DNA from: Deinococcus sp.
GTDB taxonomy: Bacteria > Deinococcota > Deinococci > JACQHA01
NCBI GenBank assembly: GCA_016199255.1
Contig: JACQHA010000348.1
Location: 1 to 6,967 of the forward strand
Length of the DNA: 6,967 nt
Reading direction: 5' to 3'
Shown here: positions 1-4,628 of the stretch, piece by piece
Position numbering within the stretch: the stretch's first letter is position 1
How the letters are laid out: each line of letters opens with the position of its first letter
Notes under the pieces: generated by a model
What the model was told of the DNA's origin: nothing
Seen by the model: only the letters and a program-made list of their open reading frames with translations
Database searches by the model: none
Program-made: the position numbers and the translations under genes

Positions 1-1354
1 CCGGGAACTCCTGGCCGAGGGGGCACTGGTCAGTGGCTTCATCCCGGTGTACCAGACCCTGGACCGAAGGGCGGCCCGGGTGTTCTTGCGCGCCGCCACT
101 GGTGCTCTGCTGGCGGTAAACACCCTGGTGGTGGGGCTAGGCATTTTGCTGGCGCCGGCTATTGTGGACCTGCTCACCACCCGGGTACATTTCAGCGCCC
201 AGCAGGCGGCGCTGGCGGTGGTCCTGACCAGGATCATGTTCCCTTTCCTGGGGTTCATCTCTTTAGCGGCGCTGGCCATGGGGGTGCTCAATGCTGGCGA
301 GCGCCCGGCGGCGTTTGCCTTGGCCCCAGTGGCGTTCAACCTGGCGGCGATTCTGGTGGTGCTGGAGCGCAATGTCCTGCCCATTCCCGACCTGGCCCTG
401 GGCTGGGCCTGGACCATTGGCGGCGTAGTGCAGTTTGCCTTCCAGCTGCCGGCCCTGGCCCGGCTGGGCAGCCTGATGTGGCCCAGCTTCCGCTGGCATA
501 AGGCCCTGGGCCGGGTGGTCCGGTTGATGGCTCCCACTGCCCTCACCACCTCGGCGCGGCAGGTGTCCAACGTGCTGCTCAACCGGCTGGCCACCACCGC
601 CAGCCTGGGCGCTGTCACCGTGCTGTTCAACGCCGACACTGTTTTCCAGCTGGTGCTCTCCCTGGGCGCGGTGTCGCCCGCCATGGCCTTCTTCCCCCGC
701 ATGTCCAGCGCCGCCGCCCAGGGCGATTTAGAAGGGCTGCGGCGCCACCTGACTGATGGCCTGCGGCTACTCAACTTTCTCCTAATGCCAGCGGCAGTGC
801 TTTTAATCATCCTCAGCCGGCCCACTGTGGACCTGATCTTCTTGGGCGGCGAGTTCACTGCCCAGGAGGCGCTGCGCACTGCTAGAGCCCTGGTAGCCTA
901 TAGCACCGGCCTCCTGCCCTGGGGGCTATTGATGCTCCTCAACCGCTCCTACTTTGCCCGGCAGCTGGTGACCGCCCCGGTGCTGGTGTCCACCAGTGCC
1001 TTCGCCAGCAATATTGTGCTGTTCCACCTGCTCATCACCCCCCTGGGGGAGGTGGGCCTGGCGCTGTCCACTGCCATTAGCGGCTGGCTGGCTTTGCTGG
1101 CCATGCTCTTCTGGGTGCACCGGGACCTGCACCTGAACCTCAGAACTCTCGGGAGCCACAGCGCCAGGCTGGTACTAGCCACACTGGCCCTGGCTCTGGC
1201 CTGCGAGTTAGCGGCCCGCCTTCCCTCCCCCGCCGGCACCCTGGGAACCCTGGCGCAGTTGACCATTGCCTCAGGCGCTGGGGGGGTGGCGTACCTGGCT
1301 GTCTGCCTGGCGCTGGGGGTCAAGGAGGCACAGCGGCTGCTGCGGCGCCGCTAG
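1..1354 (+). CDS. murJ: MurJ/MviN-family lipid II flippase, 5'-truncated
   Basis: MurJ is an inner-membrane MOP-superfamily transporter that moves the peptidoglycan precursor lipid II from the cytoplasmic to the periplasmic face. The reading frame is open from base 2, so the gene starts upstream. The first visible residues, RELLAEGAL...FIPVYQ, match the loop after TM1 in MurJ (E. coli RRIFAEGAF...FVPIL). About 45-50 N-terminal residues are therefore missing from a protein of roughly 495 aa. The GTG at base 47 lies inside this motif and is not the start. Many hydrophobic segments follow. Family landmarks include the FFPRMS motif (about 680-705) and the YFARQ...P segment (about 950-980). The conserved YADR motif reads NADT here (629-640), so the functionally important arginine (E. 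coli R270) is threonine, and the nearby acidic position (E273) is glutamine. The family assignment is firm; flippase activity is inferred. The stop lies 1 nt before yggS. Confidence 0.9.
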   Translation, partial: RELLAEGALVSGFIPVYQTLDRRAARVFLRAATGALLAVNTLVVGLGILLAPAIVDLLTTRVHFSAQQAALAVVLTRIMFPFLGFISLAALAMGVLNAGERPAAFALAPVAFNLAAILVVLERNVLPIPDLALGWAWTIGGVVQFAFQLPALARLGSLMWPSFRWHKALGRVVRLMAPTALTTSARQVSNVLLNRLATTASLGAVTVLFNADTVFQLVLSLGAVSPAMAFFPRMSSAAAQGDLEGLRRHLTDGLRLLNFLLMPAAVLLIILSRPTVDLIFLGGEFTAQEALRTARALVAYSTGLLPWGLLMLLNRSYFARQLVTAPVLVSTSAFASNIVLFHLLITPLGEVGLALSTAISGWLALLAMLFWVHRDLHLNLRTLGSHSARLVLATLALALACELAARLPSPAGTLGTLAQLTIASGAGGVAYLAVCLALGVKEAQRLLRRR

Positions 1355-1355
1355 T

Positions 1356-2033
1356 ATGACTGACCTGGCGGCCAACTTAGCCCGGCTGCGCGCCAGAATC
1401 GCTTCTGCCTGCCAGCACGTGGGGCGGGATCCCAGCAGCGTGCGGCTCGTGGCGGTGACCAAGGGACAGCCGGCAGCCCTGGCCCAGGCGGCAGTGGACG
1501 CTGGCATCTTGGACCTGGGGGAGAACCGCATCCAGGAGGCGCTGGCCAAGATCCCCCTGGTGTCCGGGGCGCGCTGGCACCTGATTGGCCACCTGCAGCG
1601 CAATAAAGTCAAGCACCTGGCGCCCTTTGTCCTGATCCACTCGGTGGACTCAGTGCGGCTGGCCCAGGCGCTCACTGAGCAAGCCCAGGCCCTGGGGCGC
1701 AGCATTGCCGTCCTGGTGCAGGTAAACGTCAGCGGGGAGTCGAGCAAGTTTGGGGTATCCTGGGAGGAGGCTCCAGATTTGCTAGGATGGGTCAGGCGGC
1801 TGGAGGGGTTAGCGCTCCAGGGGCTCATGACCATTGCCCCGCTGGGTGACGCCGAAGCAGCGCGGCCGTATTTTCACCGCCTGGCTCAGCTGGCCCGCAG
1901 CGAGGGACTAGAGGAGTTGTCCATGGGCATGTCTGGGGACTTTGCAGTGGCCATTGAAGAAGGCGCCACCGTGATCCGGGTGGGTACAGCGCTGTTTGGG
2001 GCGCGGCCCGCCACCCCAGAGCCTGAGCAGTGA
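1356..2033 (+). CDS. yggS: YggS/PROSC family pyridoxal-phosphate homeostasis protein
   Basis: This is a cytoplasmic PLP-binding protein with a TIM-barrel fold like alanine racemase. The family balances free PLP and amino-acid/keto-acid pools and has no proven catalytic reaction. At 225 aa it matches the usual 220-235. Visible motifs are VAVTK with the PLP lysine K36, LGENRIQE (54-61), WHLIGHLQRNK (74-84), HSVDS (95-99), VNVSGESSKFG (123-133), LMTIAP (157-162), SMGMSGDF (189-196) and RVGTALFG (208-215). The last two form the phosphate-binding region. The ATG follows the murJ stop by one base (TAGTATG) and has no good Shine-Dalgarno sequence close by, so translation is probably coupled to murJ. 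The frame stays open upstream into murJ to a TTG at 1266, but the family's N-terminus fits the ATG. This is the B. subtilis ylmE equivalent, which also sits near divIVA. Confidence 0.95.
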   Translation: MTDLAANLARLRARIASACQHVGRDPSSVRLVAVTKGQPAALAQAAVDAGILDLGENRIQEALAKIPLVSGARWHLIGHLQRNKVKHLAPFVLIHSVDSVRLAQALTEQAQALGRSIAVLVQVNVSGESSKFGVSWEEAPDLLGWVRRLEGLALQGLMTIAPLGDAEAARPYFHRLAQLARSEGLEELSMGMSGDFAVAIEEGATVIRVGTALFGARPATPEPEQ

Positions 2034-2045
2034 GGGGAGGGCTAT

Positions 2046-2684
2046 ATGGCAGCAGTGGCTGAAGCCACAGTGGTAGGGCTGAACCCACTAGAGGTGAAGA
2101 GTAAGGAGTTCCGGCGGGGCCGGGGGTATTTGGCAGAGGAAGTGCGCAGCTACTTGGAGACCCTGGCCAATGACCTTGCCAAGCTCTTAGACGAGAACCG
2201 CCGGCTACTGGAGATGAACCGGCAGCAGGCGGCGCAGGTCCAGGAACAGCTAGACCGCATCCACGAGCTGGAGAAGAACGAGGCGGAGATCAAAGCCGCC
2301 TTGCTGCGGGTGGATAACCTGAGCGGCCAGCTCCGGGCCAACGCCGAGCGTGAGGGGGCACTGATTGTGCGCGAGGCCAAGCTGCGCTCCGAGGACATGA
2401 TCAACGAGGCGCGGCGGCAGGTGCAGGAGATTATTGCCAAGGGCGAGCGCGAGGTGCACAACCTGCAGCGCGACATTGACCAGCTCAGCCGCAACCGGGC
2501 GCTGCTCAAAAACCGCATCCAGGTCATGCTCCAGCCCTTTCTGGAAATCATCAACGAGCCAGAGGTGCCCCACCTTCGGCTCCCCACCCCGGCGGCGCCC
2601 AGGGGGCTGGCCGAAGGCGGGACAGGCAGCGAGGAGGTGGCCGAGGCAGAGGGCTCTGATGGCAGCGGCAAGGAGACCACGTAA
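2046..2684 (+). CDS. divIVA: DivIVA-domain cell polarity/division scaffold
   Basis: DivIVA proteins are coiled-coil scaffolds that bind curved membrane at poles and septa and recruit division or wall-growth factors. Residues 12-40 (LNPLEVKSKEF..., RGY, EEVRSYLE) match the N-terminal lipid-binding domain. A long charged heptad-rich coiled coil covers about 34-170 and includes the AxREGALIVREAKLRSEDMINEARRQVQEII type of segment usual in the family. The tail (about 180-212) is Pro/Gly/Glu/Ser-rich and probably disordered. The length of 212 aa is normal. The loop reads EFRRG-RGY, with six residues from F22 to Y28 where B. subtilis has seven (F13 to Y20). The residue matching the membrane-inserting F17 therefore appears to be missing or replaced by Gly. 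The start is well supported: GGGGAGG at 2034-2040 lies 5 nt before the ATG. It sits 12 nt after yggS. The family call is confident; its interaction partners are unknown. Confidence 0.92.
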   Translation: MAAVAEATVVGLNPLEVKSKEFRRGRGYLAEEVRSYLETLANDLAKLLDENRRLLEMNRQQAAQVQEQLDRIHELEKNEAEIKAALLRVDNLSGQLRANAEREGALIVREAKLRSEDMINEARRQVQEIIAKGEREVHNLQRDIDQLSRNRALLKNRIQVMLQPFLEIINEPEVPHLRLPTPAAPRGLAEGGTGSEEVAEAEGSDGSGKETT

Positions 2685-2695
2685 TCACCCTGGCA

Positions 2696-2935
2696 GTGTG
2701 GGTGCAACCCCGCGCCAAGCGCACCGAGGTAGCCGGCCGGCACGGGGAGGTACTGAAGATCAGGCTGGCCGCCCCCCCAGTGGAGGGGGCAGCTAACGCT
2801 GTGCTGTGCCAGTTCCTGGCTGAGGCACTAGATCTGCCCCAGAGCGCGGTAACGGTGGTCCGGGGACACACCTCCCGGCGCAAACTGGTGGCCATCACCG
2901 GCGCCAGCGCCGAGGCAGTAGCCAAGCTGGGTTAA
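2696..2935 (+). CDS. yggU: DUF167 family protein (YggU-like)
   Basis: This is a small cytoplasmic protein of the DUF167/YggU family, whose function is not established. The protein (79 aa from the GTG) carries the family signature: QPRAKRTEV near the N-terminus, LKIRLAAPPVEGAANAVLCQFLAEAL (about 20-46), then the SAVTVVRGHTSRRKLVAI segment. The start is uncertain. The GTG at 2696 is the first usual start codon, but it cuts the predicted first beta-strand short and is 20 nt from the nearest Shine-Dalgarno-like tract (AAGGAG, 2670-2675). Codons upstream (ATC 2684, ACC, CTG 2690, GCA) would complete the strand; see findings. The gene begins at or just after the divIVA stop and ends in TAATG, overlapping the next start by one base. 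In enterobacteria yggU lies two genes from yggS, so its place here with yggS fits a conserved neighbourhood. Confidence 0.88.
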   Translation: MWVQPRAKRTEVAGRHGEVLKIRLAAPPVEGAANAVLCQFLAEALDLPQSAVTVVRGHTSRRKLVAITGASAEAVAKLG

Positions 2936-4245
2936 TGGCAGAATTCCTGCGCATTATCATTGACCTCCCGGCCTCTGGCCTGTGGAACATGGCAGTGGAC
3001 CAGGCACTTTTGGAACAGGCTGCTGTACCCACCTTGCGGCTCTACCAGTGGGCTCCCCCGGCGGTGTCCGTGGGCCGCAGCCATTGGCCACCGCCCCACC
3101 AGCTCTTCCTCCGGGCAGAGCAGCGGGGGTACCACCTGGTTCGCCGGCTCACTGGTGGTGGGACAATTCTGCATGACGACGAACTCACCTATGCTCTGGT
3201 GGCACCGGCGGCTAGGCTGCCCCAAGGGGTGGCGGCGGCGTTCGCTTTTCTTACGGCGGCGGTACGTGACGCCCTGAAGCAACTAGGGCTGGACACCCAG
3301 CTAGCCAAGGGAGATCGGCTGAATCACCCTCTCTGCTTTGCGCAGCAGGCCAGCGGCGAGGTGACCTGGCGCGGCCGCAAACTGATTGGCAGCGCCCAGG
3401 CCCGGCGGCGGGGCTGGCTCTTGCAGCATGGCGCCCTGCCCCTCACCCTGGACCCAGCAGTGCACGAAGCGGTCATGGCCGGAACCGTGGACGGCACCCT
3501 GGCAGCGCGGGCCATTGGATTAGTAGAAGTGCTCAGGCGGCGGCCGAGCTGGGAAGAGCTGACCCAGGCTTTCCAAACGGGGTTCGCTCATACCCTGGGA
3601 CTGTCCCCCCACCTAGAGACACTGACCGATACGGAACGAGCCTGGGCGGAGCAGCTCATGGCCGGCGAGAGCGAACTCTTACACGCGGCGCAGGTAGTCC
3701 AGCAAGGCGGCGTCATAGCCCTGCCCACCGAAACAGTGTGGGGGGTGGCAGCAGACCTGCACAGCCAGGCAGCAGTAGAGCGGCTCCGGCACATCAAGGG
3801 CCGGGCCGAGACCCAGCCTCTCCAGATCCTGGCCGCCTCACTACCCGAAGCCCTGGAGCTGGCAGCGCCCTGGGCCCACCTGGCGCTACAAAAGCTAGGC
3901 CGGGCCTTCTGGCCCGGGCCGCTCATGGTCATTGCCCCAGCCAGCCCCCTGGTCCCCCCCTGGATCAGTACCGGCACTGTAGGGCTGCGCATACCAGACC
4001 ATCCCTCAGCCCGCAGCCTGCTAGCTAGAACCGGCCCCCTAGCAGCGTCTAGCGCCAACCGCAGCGGGGAGCCGCCCCTAAAGAGCGCCGCCGCCATTGC
4101 CCAGGGGCTGCCAGTGGATGCTGTTCTAGATGCGCCACCAGAGCCGTCTGGGACAGCGTCTACTGCCTTTGACCTGGCCAGCCGCCAGGTGTTAAGGGAG
4201 GGGCCCATTACCCTGGCCCACCTGCTGTCCACCTTGGATGGCTAA
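2935..4245 (+). CDS. Fusion: LipM/LplA-type lipoyl/octanoyl transferase domain plus YrdC/Sua5 (TsaC) domain
   Basis: This 436-aa protein has two enzymes' domains in one frame. Residues 1-235 form a biotin/lipoate ligase fold: NMAVDQALL (18-26), TLRLYQWAPPAVSVG (33-47), RRLTGGGTILHDDELTY (70-86), then C134 just before GRKLIGSAQARRRGWLLQHG (147-166). The Cys and the GRK/GSAQ/LQHG block resemble LipM octanoyltransferases, which move octanoyl groups from acyl carrier protein to lipoyl domains. A lipoate ligase role is the alternative. Residues about 246-436 form a YrdC/Sua5 domain: GGVIALPTETVWG (258-270), KGR (288-290), FWPGPL (325-330), TVGLRIPDHP (348-357), SSANRSGEPP (372-381) and STAFDL (409-414). 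KxR and SxN are the substrate-binding signature of threonylcarbamoyl-AMP synthases, which act in tRNA t6A formation. The start overlaps the yggU stop (TAATG). Both domains look intact; the two activities are inferred. Confidence 0.9.
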   Translation: MAEFLRIIIDLPASGLWNMAVDQALLEQAAVPTLRLYQWAPPAVSVGRSHWPPPHQLFLRAEQRGYHLVRRLTGGGTILHDDELTYALVAPAARLPQGVAAAFAFLTAAVRDALKQLGLDTQLAKGDRLNHPLCFAQQASGEVTWRGRKLIGSAQARRRGWLLQHGALPLTLDPAVHEAVMAGTVDGTLAARAIGLVEVLRRRPSWEELTQAFQTGFAHTLGLSPHLETLTDTERAWAEQLMAGESELLHAAQVVQQGGVIALPTETVWGVAADLHSQAAVERLRHIKGRAETQPLQILAASLPEALELAAPWAHLALQKLGRAFWPGPLMVIAPASPLVPPWISTGTVGLRIPDHPSARSLLARTGPLAASSANRSGEPPLKSAAAIAQGLPVDAVLDAPPEPSGTASTAFDLASRQVLREGPITLAHLLSTLDG

Positions 4246-4257
4246 GGAGGGCCGTCC
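4236..4257 (+). terminator. Hairpin at the operon end, possible terminator
   Basis: GGATGGC (4236-4242) can pair with GCCGTCC (4251-4257) as seven base pairs with one G-U wobble and an eight-base loop. The stem spans the stop codon of the fusion gene. No T-run follows, so it is not a classical intrinsic terminator. It could protect the mRNA 3' end or assist termination. Its position at the end of the operon is the main support. Confidence 0.3.
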
Positions 4258-4285
4258 AGAACGCAGATATCCTCTCATACTGTCA

Positions 4286-4318
4286 GCTAGCTGTTAGGCC
4301 CCAACAGGCAAAACTAGC
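4286..4318 (+). terminator. Nested inverted repeat downstream of operon, possible terminator
   Basis: GCTAG (4286-4290) pairs with CTAGC (4314-4318), enclosing CTGTT (4291-4295) and AACAG (4303-4307) with a GC-rich loop. The left arm also lies within a perfect 10-bp palindrome, CAGCTAGCTG (4284-4293). No T-tract follows. It may be part of the operon's termination region or a protein-binding site; the sequence does not decide between them. Confidence 0.3.
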
Positions 4319-4379
4319 ACCAGCCTGAGGAGTGGCGATTAGGATGCAGAGAAACGGCACGTACAAGCCTAGAAGAGCG

Positions 4380-4408
4380 TTGACAGGGTCTGAGGGTTAT
4401 GTTACGAT
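4380..4408 (+). promoter_or_regulatory. Housekeeping sigma (sigma-70/SigA-type) promoter for the S-layer gene
   Basis: A perfect -35 box TTGACA (4380-4385) is followed after exactly 17 nt by TACGAT (4403-4408), one mismatch from TATAAT at each of two less critical positions, with the first T, second A and last T kept. The expected start point is about 4414-4416, giving a leader of roughly 215 nt before the GTG at 4629. It is the best promoter match I find in the gap and fits a highly expressed surface-protein gene. Confidence 0.75.
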
Positions 4409-4424
4409 GCCACGGGATTTGGCA
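4408..4424. promoter_or_regulatory. Inverted repeat over the transcription start, candidate operator
   Basis: TGCCA (4408-4412) and TGGCA (4420-4424) form a 5-bp inverted repeat with a 7-nt spacer, centred on the expected +1 of the promoter just upstream. A repressor bound there would block initiation. The arms are short and such a repeat can arise by chance, so this is only a candidate. Confidence 0.25.
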
Positions 4425-4628
4425 CCCCGGAATTATTTACCTCAGGAGGAGAAGGGAGGTGGGCTTGGCTTCAACCGGGGAGCTGTCGACCCTGGACGTT
4501 GCTGCGCTGGCTGCCGTGAGGGGGGAGGAAACAGTGAGAGACTCCCTCCGCCCTAGCTGAGCGTGAGCAATCGGCCGTCTCGCTCTGTAGGAACACCAAT
4601 AGTGCAAAAGCACCATGGGGGTATCATC
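4416..4628 (+). promoter_or_regulatory. Long structured 5' leader of the S-layer gene
   Basis: This is the presumed untranslated leader, about 213 nt, between the promoter and the S-layer start codon. It holds purine tracts that look like strong ribosome-binding sites (AGGAGG 4444-4449 and GGGAGG 4454-4459), followed by a possible short ORF ending at 4560. A GC-rich hairpin lies at 4520-4549, and its pyrimidine arm CTCCCTCC (4542-4549) resembles the 16S rRNA anti-Shine-Dalgarno sequence. A G-run (4617-4621) 7 nt before the GTG probably serves as the ribosome site of the S-layer gene. I do not recognise a known riboswitch class. The rest of the 4246-4628 gap shows no supported gene. Confidence 0.5.
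4520..4549 (+). promoter_or_regulatory. GC-rich leader hairpin
   Basis: GGGGGGAG (4520-4527) pairs with CTCCCTCC (4542-4549) as eight base pairs with one G-U pair, around a 14-nt purine-rich loop. It is the most stable local stem I find in the leader. No T-run follows, so a control or mRNA-stabilising element is more likely than a terminator. Confidence 0.4.

Noticed and set aside
1280..1286. G7 run in murJ, with C7 runs at 2772-2778 (yggU) and 3954-3960 (fusion gene), considered as phase-variation or frameshift sites
   Set aside because: All three frames stay intact and on-family across the runs; housekeeping genes are unlikely phase-variable targets and such runs are expected at this GC content.
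1266..1355. Upstream TTG start that would extend yggS by 30 codons
   Set aside because: The extension overlaps the murJ C-terminus, and the family's N-terminus begins at the ATG at 1356.
3588..4232. 214-codon open frame on the - strand
   Set aside because: It is the shadow of the YrdC domain, which has clear motifs on the + strand; the antisense product has none.
4401..4430. Possible riboswitch or pseudoknot around TGCCA/TGGCA and CGGG/CCCG
   Set aside because: The connecting loops of 0 and 1 nt are too short for an H-type pseudoknot, and the first arm lies upstream of the expected +1; it matches no riboswitch class I know.
4332..4556. 74-aa + strand ORF between the operon and the S-layer gene
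   Set aside because: It starts upstream of the strong promoter and runs through its -35 and -10 boxes; it has no good ribosome site at its start, and its composition (PRR, GGG and PPP runs) looks like translated leader DNA.
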